From contig NZ_PQVH01000009.1 in the NCBI RefSeq assembly GCF_004661485.1, forward strand, positions 59,465-123,464: a stretch of DNA of 64,000 nucleotides, read 5' to 3'. Position 1 is the stretch's first letter; the number at the start of each line of letters is the position of its first letter. Below are positions 7,034 through 16,583 of the stretch, one piece after another. Origin of the DNA: Methylotenera oryzisoli. GTDB lineage: Bacteria > Pseudomonadota > Gammaproteobacteria > Burkholderiales > Methylophilaceae. Made by a program: the position numbers and the translations under genes. The notes under the pieces were generated by a model that ran no database searches, was not told the DNA's origin, and worked only from the letters and a program-made list of their open reading frames with translations.

Positions 7034-9250
7034 ATGAATAGCCAACCGCACACCACCATGCAAGATCCTCTTTTAGCCGGCCTGAACAATAAACAGCTAG
7101 AAGCAGTCACCTTACCTCAACAGTCCGCACTGATTTTAGCTGGTGCCGGCAGTGGTAAAACTCGCGTACTCACTGCGCGCATTGCATGGCTGATACAAAC
7201 AGAACAGGTCTCCCCTACCGGTTTGCTAGCCGTGACCTTTACCAATAAAGCGGCAAAAGAAATGCTCACCCGCATCACCGCATCATTGCCTATCAACACC
7301 CGCGGTATGTGGGTTGGTACTTTCCACGGCCTGTGCAATCGCTTATTGCGCGCACATCACCGTGAGGCTGGGTTGCCAGCCAGTTTCCAAATTCTGGATA
7401 TTGCAGACCAGCTTTCCATGATTAAGCGCTTGATGAAGCTAATGAATGTGGATGATGAGAAGTTCCCACCCAAGCAAGTGCAAAACTACATTAACGGTTG
7501 CAAGGATGAGGGGCTGCGCGCACATGCGGTTGACGCCTACGACCCGCATTCACAAAAGCTACGCGAAATCTTTGAAGAGTATGATAAACAATGCCAGCGT
7601 GATGGCGTGGCGGACTTTGCCGAGCTGCTATTGCGCTGTTACGAGTTACTAGAGCGTGATGCCAATATCCGCCTGCATTACCAAAGCCGTTTCAGATACA
7701 TACTGGTAGATGAGTTTCAGGATACCAACCGCCTGCAATACCAATGGCTAAAACTCTTGGCGGGCAAGGATAACTGCATGTTTGCCGTGGGCGACGACGA
7801 CCAATCCATTTATGGGTTCCGTGGTGCCCGCGTCGGCAATATGCGTGACTTTGAAACCGACTTTAATGTACAAAGCGTAGTGAAACTGGAAGAAAACTAC
7901 CGCTCGCACAGCAACATACTAGATGCCGCCAATGCCATTATTTCGCACAATAAAAACCGCTTAGGTAAAAACCTATGGACCAGCGCGGGCGCTGGTGAGC
8001 CAGTGCGTGTGTACCAAGCCTACAACGATAATGATGAAGCCCAATTTATTGTTGATGAAATTAAAATGCTGCATGCAGAAGGCACAGAGCTGGGCGAAAT
8101 GGCTATGCTCTACCGCTCCAATGCACAATCACGCGTCTTAGAGCATGCATTATTCTCGGCCAACCTGCCGTATCGCGTATATGGCGGCCTGCGCTTCTTT
8201 GAGCGCGCCGAGATTAAACACGCACTCGCCTATATGCGCCTGATTGCCAACGCCAACGACGACACCGCATTATTACGCGTGATTAACTTCCCCGCGCGCG
8301 GCATCGGCGCACGCAGTTTAGAACAACTGCAAGAAGCAGCACGCACCCAGAACTGCAGCTTATGGCAAGCTGCAATTAACAAAGTAGGTAATGGCAAAGC
8401 TGGCGGCAAGGGCATAGATGGCTTTGTCGCATTAATCAGGCAAATGGTGGATGAGGCTTATGGCATCAGCTTGGCAGAGCTCGCTGAGCTTGCTACGACA
8501 CTCTCCGGCCTAAAAGCGCACTATCAGAATGAAAAAGAAGGCGAAGACCGCATCGCCAACTTGGAGGAATTAGTCACCGCAGCGGTAGCGTTTACCAACC
8601 AAGATTTTGGTAACCACAGCAACGCGGATGGCGAAACCGAACAAGACTTACTCACACAATTCTTAAGCCATGCCAGCTTAGAAGCAGGGGAACACCAAGC
8701 CGACGTAGGGCGTGAAGCCCTGCAACTGATGACCGTACACGCCTCTAAAGGCTTGGAATTTAAAGTAGTGTTTATTAGCGGCCTAGAAGAAGGACTATGC
8801 CCACACGAGCAGAGCACTTACGAAGCCAATGGCCTAGAAGAAGAGCGTCGCTTAATGTACGTAGCGGTAACACGTGCCAGACAACGTCTATACCTCAGCC
8901 ACGCGCAAAGCCGTATGCTACATGGGCAAGTACGCTACGGCATCCCGTCACGCTTTTTAGATGAAATCCCAGATGAACTGCTCAAACACTTAAATAGCAA
9001 ACCGGTAGCTAAATCAGGCTACGGCAGAGATTACAACGAACTGCCCGCAATCATGAGCAAACAGCAAAGCAGCACGCAAAAAAGCGCCATGCCATGGAAA
9101 GTAGGCCAGCAAGTGGCGCACAATAAATTTGGCAATGGCGTGGTAGTGAGCTACGAAGGCAACGCTAACGATATGCGCGTGCAAGTGAATTTTGGACGGG
9201 AAGGCCTAAAATGGCTAGCGTTAGAGTTTGCAAAATTGACGGCTATCTAA
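7034..9250 (+). CDS. uvrD: DNA helicase II, UvrD/PcrA/Rep type
   Basis: A superfamily 1A helicase of 738 residues, close to the usual UvrD length of about 720. The Q motif (LNNKQLEAV) is followed by Walker A AGAGSGKT at residues 36-43, motif II VDEFQDT at 225-231, motif III GDDDQSIYGFRGA near 255, motif V LMTVHASKGLEF near 568 and motif VI YVAVTRARQ near 612. The C-terminal 45 residues (VGQQVAHNKFGNGVVVSYEG) form the Tudor-like domain that binds RNA polymerase in UvrD/PcrA. It unwinds DNA in nucleotide excision and mismatch repair. A TAAAAT box 5-10 bases before the start codon region hints at a very short leader. Confidence 0.95.
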   Translation: MNSQPHTTMQDPLLAGLNNKQLEAVTLPQQSALILAGAGSGKTRVLTARIAWLIQTEQVSPTGLLAVTFTNKAAKEMLTRITASLPINTRGMWVGTFHGLCNRLLRAHHREAGLPASFQILDIADQLSMIKRLMKLMNVDDEKFPPKQVQNYINGCKDEGLRAHAVDAYDPHSQKLREIFEEYDKQCQRDGVADFAELLLRCYELLERDANIRLHYQSRFRYILVDEFQDTNRLQYQWLKLLAGKDNCMFAVGDDDQSIYGFRGARVGNMRDFETDFNVQSVVKLEENYRSHSNILDAANAIISHNKNRLGKNLWTSAGAGEPVRVYQAYNDNDEAQFIVDEIKMLHAEGTELGEMAMLYRSNAQSRVLEHALFSANLPYRVYGGLRFFERAEIKHALAYMRLIANANDDTALLRVINFPARGIGARSLEQLQEAARTQNCSLWQAAINKVGNGKAGGKGIDGFVALIRQMVDEAYGISLAELAELATTLSGLKAHYQNEKEGEDRIANLEELVTAAVAFTNQDFGNHSNADGETEQDLLTQFLSHASLEAGEHQADVGREALQLMTVHASKGLEFKVVFISGLEEGLCPHEQSTYEANGLEEERRLMYVAVTRARQRLYLSHAQSRMLHGQVRYGIPSRFLDEIPDELLKHLNSKPVAKSGYGRDYNELPAIMSKQQSSTQKSAMPWKVGQQVAHNKFGNGVVVSYEGNANDMRVQVNFGREGLKWLALEFAKLTAI

Positions 9251-9297
9251 GTCTGTTCAGCCTAGCGTGAATCTTAACGATTTTTGCTAGGCAGACT
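9250..9297. terminator. Hairpin between uvrD and the convergent membrane protein
   Basis: GCCTAGC (9260-9266) pairs with GCTAGGC (9286-9292), extended outward by AGTCT / AGACT across a bulge. It starts at the uvrD stop codon; TTTTT lies in the loop rather than behind the stem, so strength is uncertain. Confidence 0.45.
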
Positions 9298-9362
9298 GCT
9301 CATTCAATTAATTTGTAATATTGAAGCTAGATTATTTAAAGGCTAATTTAGTTAACTTGATA

Positions 9363-10145
9363 TTAGCTTACTTGGTCAGACTGGCTAGATTGACTGGCGT
9401 TATCTATGCCAAAAATATCAGCGTAGCTGGTGTATAAACTAGTCATCATCACTGGAATAATAGCGACAAACACCACAGAAAAAATCACGTGTACGCTCAC
9501 CACCAACCACATAGCAGCCATTAAGACCGCCATAAACATCAAACCATAAAGCAGAAATGGCAGCATATTCTTTAAGCACGCAACAAAGCTTAGCTTCATT
9601 GCATCTACCGCTTTTAATTGGTTAAGCCCGGCCAACACTGGTGCAAACCAGTAACCCATCAATACCGGCATCAGTAAACACATAGCGATAAATAATGGCA
9701 AGATCACCGTGCTCGCTTGCTCAGGGCTTAAATCTTTGCCTTGCGCAATTAGCTCAACCGCGCTTCTATCCAGCATCAGTACCACTAACACCGCAATCAC
9801 CAGCAAACTCATCATATAAAAACCACCCACCGCTACCAGCTGTGAAGTGTTTTGCTTGAAACCCTGAAACAGATGGTTAATTTCTAAATCCTGATTACGT
9901 GTCAGTGCCTGACAGCCCCACATCATGCCTGCTGCAAATACCGGCGCCAACAAAGTGCTAACCACAGAACCTAAAATTGGCACCATAGAAATAGGAATCA
10001 TAATCGCCAAGTAAATCAGCAGCAAAATCACCCACATCACAGGGTTTGCTCTAAACAGGCTAATGCCGTTTACAATCCAAAGCCATGCATTTGCCGCCGG
10101 CACTTGTTTAACTGCTGGAGATTGCGTGTTTAGATCTTCTGCCAT
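9363..10145 (-). CDS. BPSS1780-family membrane protein
   Basis: This 260-residue protein has about five to six membrane segments (near residues 36-56, 62-80, 110-130, 150-175, 190-215 and 215-235) after a polar N terminus. The opening VPAANAWLWIVNGISLFRAN is the hallmark of the BPSS1780 family, named after a Burkholderia protein and common in betaproteobacteria. No function is established for it. It is followed on the same strand by nothing before uvrD and is preceded by thrB, 96 bp upstream. Confidence 0.8.
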   Translation of the reverse strand: MAEDLNTQSPAVKQVPAANAWLWIVNGISLFRANPVMWVILLLIYLAIMIPISMVPILGSVVSTLLAPVFAAGMMWGCQALTRNQDLEINHLFQGFKQNTSQLVAVGGFYMMSLLVIAVLVVLMLDRSAVELIAQGKDLSPEQASTVILPLFIAMCLLMPVLMGYWFAPVLAGLNQLKAVDAMKLSFVACLKNMLPFLLYGLMFMAVLMAAMWLVVSVHVIFSVVFVAIIPVMMTSLYTSYADIFGIDNASQSSQSDQVS

Positions 10146-10241
10146 GATGCCTTCACCTCTAGTTTCAAATCAGCCTACTCTAATGACTATTTTATGCTAA
10201 CGCACAACAGATTAATCCAGTTTGATTAATCCTAATTTTGA

Positions 10242-11183
10242 TTAAGATTGTGCAGTTCTTAACTTCAGTATATTTTTAAAATGATTTGGATCCTTTGCAT
10301 GCGTTAACTCACCCGCCTGCGGATAAATCTGGTCATACAAACGCGACAGCCAGAAACGCAATGCCGCAATACGTAACAAGCCATACCATGCCGCATGCTC
10401 TGCCTGCTCAAACGGACGCACCGCTTGGTAAGCCTGCAATAACGCTTCCACTTTAGCGGCATCTAACTGGCCGTCCGCCTGCACGCACCAGTCATTAGCG
10501 ACTATCGCTAGGTCATACGCCAGTACATCATGGCATGCATAATAGAAGTCAATCAAACCACCAACTTTATCACCATCAAACAATACATTATCGCGGAACA
10601 AATCCGCATGGATAATACCTTTAGGTAAGGCTGAAGTATCCAGCCCAGCTTGGAACGACAGTGTTTCAGTGAGCAACTGTTGGTCATCTGCCGACAAATG
10701 CGCCATCACCTTTTGTGCAGTTTGATTACGCCAGTCTGCGCCACGCGGATTTTGATGCGCCTGCCCTGAATACTGTGAAATAAACGACTGCCCTGCCTGA
10801 TGCATTTGCGCCAGCACTCGACCAACCTCAGCGCAATGCACGCTAGTAGGGGCTGTAATATCCTGACCATTCAAGCAGCTGATTAATACGGCAGGTTTGC
10901 CATTCAGCATGTGTAAATTCACACCAGCTTTGTTACTAATCGGGTCAGGACAAGGCACGCCGTGCGTGGATAAATGATGCATCAAATCAATGAAGTAAGG
11001 TAGCTCATCAATCGTATTGTGCTCAAATAGAGTCAGCACATATTTATTTTGTGTGGTGGTTACAAAATAATTGGTATTGGTAATGCCTGAGGAGATACCT
11101 TTTAACTCAACCAGCTCACCGATGGAGTAATCTTGAAGCCATGCTTGTAGTTGTTGGTTGTTAACTGAGGTAAAAACAGACAT
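10242..11183 (-). CDS. thrB: Homoserine kinase, aminoglycoside phosphotransferase-type
   Basis: Phosphorylates L-homoserine with ATP in threonine biosynthesis. The protein (313 residues) is of the phosphotransferase (type II) class found in many beta- and alphaproteobacteria rather than the GHMP class of E. coli. Characteristic segments are GISSGITNTNYFV near 29-41, YVLTLFE near 47, LPYFIDLMHHLS near 60, the catalytic-loop GIIHADLFRDNVLF near 190 and the metal-binding GGLIDFYYACHD near 208. The DUF2782 gene precedes it on the same strand with a hairpin between the two genes. Confidence 0.93.
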   Translation of the reverse strand: MSVFTSVNNQQLQAWLQDYSIGELVELKGISSGITNTNYFVTTTQNKYVLTLFEHNTIDELPYFIDLMHHLSTHGVPCPDPISNKAGVNLHMLNGKPAVLISCLNGQDITAPTSVHCAEVGRVLAQMHQAGQSFISQYSGQAHQNPRGADWRNQTAQKVMAHLSADDQQLLTETLSFQAGLDTSALPKGIIHADLFRDNVLFDGDKVGGLIDFYYACHDVLAYDLAIVANDWCVQADGQLDAAKVEALLQAYQAVRPFEQAEHAAWYGLLRIAALRFWLSRLYDQIYPQAGELTHAKDPNHFKNILKLRTAQS

Positions 11184-11231
11184 AGGTATAATTTAAAAAA
11201 CTGGAAATAATTAAAGGCGAGGCATTATATC

Positions 11232-11274
11232 AAGCATGTAGATGAAAACACGGATTGCATCCACATGCCTGCTT
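11232..11274 (-). terminator. Hairpin between the DUF2782 gene and thrB
   Basis: GCATGT plus GATG pairs with CATC plus ACATGC around one mismatch, closing a 13-base loop. It may end the DUF2782 transcript or be an intercistronic stem; only CTTGAT follows on the minus strand. Confidence 0.35.
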
Positions 11275-11290
11275 TGGTCAATTTGGTGAA

Positions 11291-11644
11291 TTAAAATCTA
11301 AAGATAGTCCACTTAGGAATAGACAGTGGCGGATTAGGGCCTACGTTTACCCACGCGCCGTCTTGGTCTTCCCTATGTAGGTAGTAAGGTACGCCATGCT
11401 TAGGGGTCACCTTCATCATGTACAGCTGGCCACCAACACGGTATTCCTCAATGGTTTCACCATTCTTTTTAACGATTGTAACTTCCGGCTCATCCGGCAC
11501 ATCTTCTGAGCTGATGCTAGGCGGTGGAATATCTTCCAACGGCTGTAGGTTGGATGGCAGCTCTCTCGCTTGCAATAGCGTGGGCGCTAGCATTGCTGCG
11601 AGTAATAAAGCACTTAGATTTTTGTAATTTTTACGCATCATCAT
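11291..11644 (-). CDS. DUF2782 family secreted protein
   Basis: A small exported protein (117 residues from the chosen ATG). It begins with a basic n-region and a hydrophobic stretch (LSALLLAAMLAPTLLQA), a typical Sec signal peptide. The mature part has EVTIVKKNGETIEEYRVGGQ and ends VPYYLHREDQDG...KWTIFRF, matching the DUF2782 family that sits beside polA and thrB in many betaproteobacteria. Its function is unknown. I chose the ATG at 11644 because AAAGGG lies about 7 nt upstream; a GTG at 11650 is too close to that site. Confidence 0.78.
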   Translation of the reverse strand: MMMRKNYKNLSALLLAAMLAPTLLQARELPSNLQPLEDIPPPSISSEDVPDEPEVTIVKKNGETIEEYRVGGQLYMMKVTPKHGVPYYLHREDQDGAWVNVGPNPPLSIPKWTIFRF

Positions 11645-11724
11645 TACCACCCTTTACGGCATCAACATCATCAACTAAATAAGTGCCCATTCTACCAAAA
11701 ACCATCCGGTATAAGGCCATATGA

Positions 11725-12453
11725 TTACAAATAAAGCTGGATGCGCTCTTCTTCTGCAGAAAGCTTGAAACCGCGTGTTTCGTAATGTTTAAAAATAGCC
11801 TGCACAATCTCTTCTGGGTCATCAATCATCTGGATTAAATCCAAATCACTGGTTGAAATCATGTCTTCGTTCACCAACGTGGTTTTCACCCAATCCACCA
11901 GCCCGCGCCAAAATGGCTCGCAGACTAAGATAATAGGGATTCTGAGCGTTTTACCGGTTTGTACTAAGGTAATCGCTTCCATCAGTTCATCCAAGGTGCC
12001 AAACCCACCAGGCATCACCACATAAGCGCTGGCATATTTTACAAACATGACTTTACGCATAAAAAAGTGTTTAAAGTTCTGGCTAATATCCTGATAGGGA
12101 TTTGCATTTTGCTCATGCGGCAGCTCAATATTTAAGCCGATACTTGGCGACTTGCCTGCAAATGCGCCTTTATTAGCGGCCTCCATAATGCCGGGGCCGC
12201 CGCCAGATATCACAGCAAAACCAGCATCAGAAAGCCGCCTTGCAATATCCACTGTCAATTCATAATACGGGCTATCTGGCTTGGTGCGCGCACTACCAAA
12301 GATAGATACCGCAGGGGTGATTTCTTTGAGTCGCTCAGTCGCATCCACAAACTCAGACATAATCTTAAACGCATGCCAAGACTCAAGGCCGGTATGGTGC
12401 ATCCCCTGTACGTCAGGGTCGGTAATTTTTGGAATTTTTTTAACTATGGTCAT
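11725..12453 (-). CDS. LOG-family protein (TIGR00730; putative nucleoside monophosphate phosphoribohydrolase)
   Basis: A Rossmann-fold protein, 242 residues from the chosen start. It carries the two family signatures: GGGPGIMEAANKGA and PGGFGTLDELMEA, the second being the PGGxGTxxE active-site motif. Family members often labelled lysine decarboxylase are in fact phosphoribohydrolases that release the base from nucleotides such as cytokinin ribotides. The start MTIVKKIPK at 12453 is preferred because AAGGA stands 9 nt upstream; the longer frame to 12495 adds 14 residues with no homology that I can see. It is divergent from polA. Confidence 0.85.
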   Translation of the reverse strand: MTIVKKIPKITDPDVQGMHHTGLESWHAFKIMSEFVDATERLKEITPAVSIFGSARTKPDSPYYELTVDIARRLSDAGFAVISGGGPGIMEAANKGAFAGKSPSIGLNIELPHEQNANPYQDISQNFKHFFMRKVMFVKYASAYVVMPGGFGTLDELMEAITLVQTGKTLRIPIILVCEPFWRGLVDWVKTTLVNEDMISTSDLDLIQMIDDPEEIVQAIFKHYETRGFKLSAEEERIQLYL

Positions 12454-12651
12454 GACGATTAATCCTTGGTGAATGAAATACCAAAATTTACACAAGCTAA
12501 ATTAAGCGCCTGCGCATAAACAATTTTTAAGCATGTCATATATGTTTTATTATGTAGGCGATTAAAGACCGTTGGCAACAACCTAATGCAATTATTTGCC
12601 TAAAGCTGGGCGATTTAATGCAATGCACGCTCGCAATTTTTGGATTTTTAT

Positions 12652-15480
12652 ATGAAAACTTTATTATTGGTGGATGGCTCATCTTATTTGTATCGCGCAT
12701 TTCACGCCATGCCCGACCTGCGCAACTCAGCGAACGAGCCGGTAGGTGCCATCCAGGGCGTACTCAATATGCTGCGCCGCCTACATAAAGACTACCCTGC
12801 CGAATACAGCGCCTGCGTATTTGATGCCAAAGGCAAAACCTTCCGTGATGACATTTATCCGGAATACAAAGCTAACCGTGCCAGCATGCCTGATGATTTA
12901 CGCGCGCAAATTGAGCCGTTATTTGAAACCATACGTGCAATGGGCTGGCCACTCATCATTGAAGACGGCGTAGAAGCGGACGACGTGATTGGCGCACTGG
13001 CCAAACAAGCAGAGCGCCAAGGTATTAAAACCATTATTTCCACGGGCGATAAAGACATTTCACAGCTGGTGAACGAGCACATTACTGTAGTCAACACCAT
13101 GCGCGATGCTTTCCGCAAAACAGATGACGTGCTAGATGTAGCTGGTGTGGAAAACAAATTTGGCATCCCACCCAGTTTAATCATTGATTACCTGGTGCTG
13201 ATTGGCGACACCTCAGACAACGTACCGGGCGTAGAAAAAGTCGGTCCCAAAACCGCAGTGAAATGGCTGAAAGAATACGGCACCTTGGACAACATTGTCG
13301 CCAATGCAGACAATATTAAAGGCGTGGTAGGCGAGAACTTACGCAAAGCCCTGCCCTGGCTGCCTACCGCACGCGAGCTGATTACCATCCGCTGTGATGT
13401 GGGCATCCGTGACCACTTTGATGAGCTAGTACAGCAAACGCCAGACAAAGCAAAACTAGCTGCATTATTTGACCACTTTGAATTTAGAAGCTGGAAACGT
13501 GAACTGGACAATATGCCAGACGCAACACCTCAGCCTAGCGCCGAGCCTAGCCCAGCCGGTATGTCAGGTGATTTATTCGGCGCACCAGCAGCCGTGTCGC
13601 AAACCAATACCGAGGCTAAAACAGAGCCAAAGGCAGAACCACAAGCTACTCGGCATCATTACACTCCTAACACCAGCCGCCAGTACGAAACCATACTCAG
13701 CGAGGCCGCGTTAGACGCGTGGCTCGCCAAGCTTAACCAAGCTGAGCTCATCTGCTTTGATACAGAAACTACCTCACTGGACCCGCTCACTGCCCAAATT
13801 GTCGGCATGTCGTTTAGCGTAGCTGCGGGCACTGGCGCCTACTTGCCACTCACGCATGATTACTTTGATGCCCCCACCCAGCTGCCGCTGGCAGAGGTTT
13901 TAGCCAAGTTTAAGCCTTTACTGGAAAACCCAGCCATTAAAAAAGTAGGGCAAAATTTAAAATACGACAAACACGTATTAGCTAACCACGGCATTGCGCT
14001 TAACGGCATTGCACACGACACGTTGCTGCAATCTTACGTGCTGGAAAGCCACCGCGGTCACGGCATGGATGAACTCAGTGCCCGTCATTTAGGTATTGAG
14101 CCCATCAGTTTTGAGCAAGTAGCCGGCAAAGGCGCCAAGCAAGTCGGCTTTAATCAGGTCACGATAGAAGTTGCCGCTGAATACGCCGCTGAGGATGCTG
14201 ACATTACCCTGCAACTGCATGAGGCACTATCACCGCAGGTGCTGCAGGACGACAAACTCAACTTCATTTATAGCCAAGTGGAAATGCCCTCAATGGAATG
14301 CTTATTTACCATTGAACGCAACGGCGTGCTGATTGATGCTAACATGCTTAATCGCCAAAGCAACGAAATCGGCATGAAGCTGATGGAGTTGGAAACACAA
14401 GCCTTTGAGCTAGCAGGACAGCCATTTAACCTAGGCTCGCCTAAACAACTGCAGGAAATCTTATTTGGCAAACTCGGCATCAAACCGATTAAAAAGACCC
14501 CTTCTGGCGCCCCCTCCACTGATGAGGACGTACTGCAGGAACTTGCGCTAGATTACCCATTGCCGAAAGTGTTGCTGGAATACCGCGGTTTAGCCAAGTT
14601 AAAGTCCACCTATACCGATAAACTGCCTAAAATGATTAACGCGCACACCGGGCGCGTGCACACCAACTACAACCAAGCGGTGGCGATTACAGGCCGTTTA
14701 GCCAGCAGCGACCCTAATTTACAAAATATCCCGGTACGCACTGCGGAAGGCCGCCGCATCCGCGAAGCCTTTATCGCACCGCCAGGCAGCCATATCGTTT
14801 CTGCCGATTATTCACAAATTGAGCTGCGCATCATGGCGCACTTATCTAAAGACACAGGTATGCTACAAGCCTTTGCCAATAATGAAGACATCCACCGTGC
14901 CACAGCGGCCGAAATTTTTGGTGTAGAACGCAGCGCCGTAGACAACGAACAGCGCCGTTATGCCAAAGTGATTAACTTTGGCCTGATTTATGGCATGAGC
15001 GCATTTGGCTTGGCGCAAAACCTCAACATTGAGCGCAGTGCTGCCCAAAGTTATATAGAGCGCTACTTTGCGCGCTACCCAGGTGTGCGCCAGTATATGC
15101 AAGACACCCGTGAACTCGCCAAAGAAAAAGGCTATGTAGAAACTTACTTCGGCCGCAGGTTATGGGTACCAGAAATCAATAGCGCCAACGGCATGCGCAG
15201 AGCAGGTGCCGAACGTGCCGCCATCAACGCGCCGATGCAGGGCACCGCGGCAGATTTAATCAAACTCGCGATGATTGCGGTAGATAAATGGCTTAAAGAT
15301 GAAAAACTAAGCACTAAACTTATCATGCAAGTACACGATGAATTGGTATTAGAAGTGCCAGATAGCGAGCTCGCATTGGTTAAACAGAAACTGCCGGAGC
15401 TCATGCAAAATGTAGCCAAACTGGATGTACCATTGCTGGCTGAGGTCGGCGTAGGCAACAACTGGGAAAGCGCTCATTAA
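12652..15480 (+). CDS. polA: DNA polymerase I
   Basis: A full three-domain Pol I of 942 residues. The 5'-nuclease domain opens with LLLVDGSSYLYRAFHA and holds EDGVEADDVIGALA and DTSDNVPGVEKVGPKTA. The 3'-5' exonuclease domain is intact: FDTETTSLDP near residue 369 retains the catalytic Asp and Glu, and DADITLQLHE completes it. The polymerase domain has SADYSQIELR near 718, the O-helix RYAKVINFGLIYGMS and VHDELVLEVP near 894. A Pro/Ala/Glu-rich linker (about residues 288-330) separates the first two domains. I start at ATG 12652 because MKTLLLVDGSS aligns with the family; a methionine at 12640 adds four residues. Confidence 0.96.
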   Translation: MKTLLLVDGSSYLYRAFHAMPDLRNSANEPVGAIQGVLNMLRRLHKDYPAEYSACVFDAKGKTFRDDIYPEYKANRASMPDDLRAQIEPLFETIRAMGWPLIIEDGVEADDVIGALAKQAERQGIKTIISTGDKDISQLVNEHITVVNTMRDAFRKTDDVLDVAGVENKFGIPPSLIIDYLVLIGDTSDNVPGVEKVGPKTAVKWLKEYGTLDNIVANADNIKGVVGENLRKALPWLPTARELITIRCDVGIRDHFDELVQQTPDKAKLAALFDHFEFRSWKRELDNMPDATPQPSAEPSPAGMSGDLFGAPAAVSQTNTEAKTEPKAEPQATRHHYTPNTSRQYETILSEAALDAWLAKLNQAELICFDTETTSLDPLTAQIVGMSFSVAAGTGAYLPLTHDYFDAPTQLPLAEVLAKFKPLLENPAIKKVGQNLKYDKHVLANHGIALNGIAHDTLLQSYVLESHRGHGMDELSARHLGIEPISFEQVAGKGAKQVGFNQVTIEVAAEYAAEDADITLQLHEALSPQVLQDDKLNFIYSQVEMPSMECLFTIERNGVLIDANMLNRQSNEIGMKLMELETQAFELAGQPFNLGSPKQLQEILFGKLGIKPIKKTPSGAPSTDEDVLQELALDYPLPKVLLEYRGLAKLKSTYTDKLPKMINAHTGRVHTNYNQAVAITGRLASSDPNLQNIPVRTAEGRRIREAFIAPPGSHIVSADYSQIELRIMAHLSKDTGMLQAFANNEDIHRATAAEIFGVERSAVDNEQRRYAKVINFGLIYGMSAFGLAQNLNIERSAAQSYIERYFARYPGVRQYMQDTRELAKEKGYVETYFGRRLWVPEINSANGMRRAGAERAAINAPMQGTAADLIKLAMIAVDKWLKDEKLSTKLIMQVHDELVLEVPDSELALVKQKLPELMQNVAKLDVPLLAEVGVGNNWESAH

Positions 15481-15526
15481 TCCTTAACTTTGACTCATAG
15501 TGGTTCACAGGCGTATTTAAACAATC

Positions 15527-16279
15527 ATGCAAAAAGATAATCAGTCCATCGGCATCTATATCATCGGTGATGAAATCCTTTCCGGAAAACGTCAGGATGC
15601 ACACCTGAGTTTTGTCATACAGGCGTTAAAATCACGCGGTTTGCAACTGGCATGGGCACATTATCTGGGAGATATTCCCGCACAGATTACCAGCCTGCTG
15701 CAAACCAGTATGCAGCATGGCGATATCGTATTCAGCTTTGGCGGCATTGGCGCCACGCCAGATGACTACACGCGCCAGTGTGCGGCGGATGCTGCCGGGG
15801 TAGCGCTTACCCGTCACCCGGGAGCTGTAGCCGAAATTGAAGCGCAATATGGAGAAAGCGCCTACCCGAAAAGAGTGTTGATGGCAGATTTGCCAGCAGG
15901 GGCAGCACTGATCCCCAACCCCGTGAATCGCGTGGCGGGCTTTGCCATCAAAGAGCATTACTTTGTGCCGGGCTTTCCACAAATGGCACACCCTATGGTG
16001 GAGTGGGTACTGGACACCCATTACCGCCACCTATTTCACCAGCAAGATTACACCGAGCTATCGATTCTGGTAATGGATGCCGGCGAAAGCCAGCTCATTG
16101 ATTTAATGAATCATATCGTACAAAAATACCCAGAAATTAAGCTGTTCAGCCTGCCTAAGCTAGATAACCGCCGCACCACAGAGGTGGGGGTAAAAGGCCC
16201 CACGGCGGCGGCAAGCGCAGCATTGGAAGAAATCAAACTAGCCGTTACCGCCCTGCATTTCCCGTGGGCAGAACACTAA
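15527..16279 (+). CDS. MoaB/CinA-like molybdopterin-binding domain protein
   Basis: This 250-residue protein has the MoCF-biosynthesis fold. IYIIGDEILSGKRQDAHL matches the CinA N-terminal signature, and FSFGGIGATPDDYTRQ carries the GGxGxTPDD motif of this family. It lacks the C-terminal nicotinamide-nucleotide amidase domain of full CinA, so it belongs to the short competence/damage-inducible protein A group. No confirmed biochemical role. It lies 46 bp after polA and 34 bp before the YkgJ-like gene, likely in one transcript. Confidence 0.82.
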   Translation: MQKDNQSIGIYIIGDEILSGKRQDAHLSFVIQALKSRGLQLAWAHYLGDIPAQITSLLQTSMQHGDIVFSFGGIGATPDDYTRQCAADAAGVALTRHPGAVAEIEAQYGESAYPKRVLMADLPAGAALIPNPVNRVAGFAIKEHYFVPGFPQMAHPMVEWVLDTHYRHLFHQQDYTELSILVMDAGESQLIDLMNHIVQKYPEIKLFSLPKLDNRRTTEVGVKGPTAAASAALEEIKLAVTALHFPWAEH

Positions 16280-16313
16280 GGCTTACTGAGCACTAAGGCT
16301 GATTGATACCACC

Positions 16314-16583
16314 ATGAAATGTAGAGACCATTGTGGCGCATGTTGCATCGCGCCTTCTATTAACAGCCCAATTCCTGGCATGCCCAATGGCAAGCCTGCT
16401 GGGATACGTTGCGTTCAGCTCAACGAGCAAAACATGTGCAAGATTTTTGGCCAGCCGGAACGACCCGCATTTTGTGGTGGCTTACAGCCTAGCGCAGAAA
16501 TGTGTGGTGACACGCGTGAACAGGCGATTACATGGCTGACACACCTAGAGCAAATCACTGCTCCGGCGCTCCCCCAACAATAA
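16314..16583 (+). CDS. YkgJ-family cysteine-cluster protein
   Basis: An 89-residue protein with the zinc- or iron-chelating Cys-cluster pattern: [13 protein letters not shown] at the N terminus, then [28 protein letters not shown]. The spacing is that of E. coli YkgJ. Function is not established. Its 3' end overlaps the 3' end of the convergent MFS gene by 39 bp. Confidence 0.8.
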   Translation: MKCRDHCGACCIAPSINSPIPGMPNGKPAGIRCVQLNEQNMCKIFGQPERPAFCGGLQPSAEMCGDTREQAITWLTHLEQITAPALPQQ

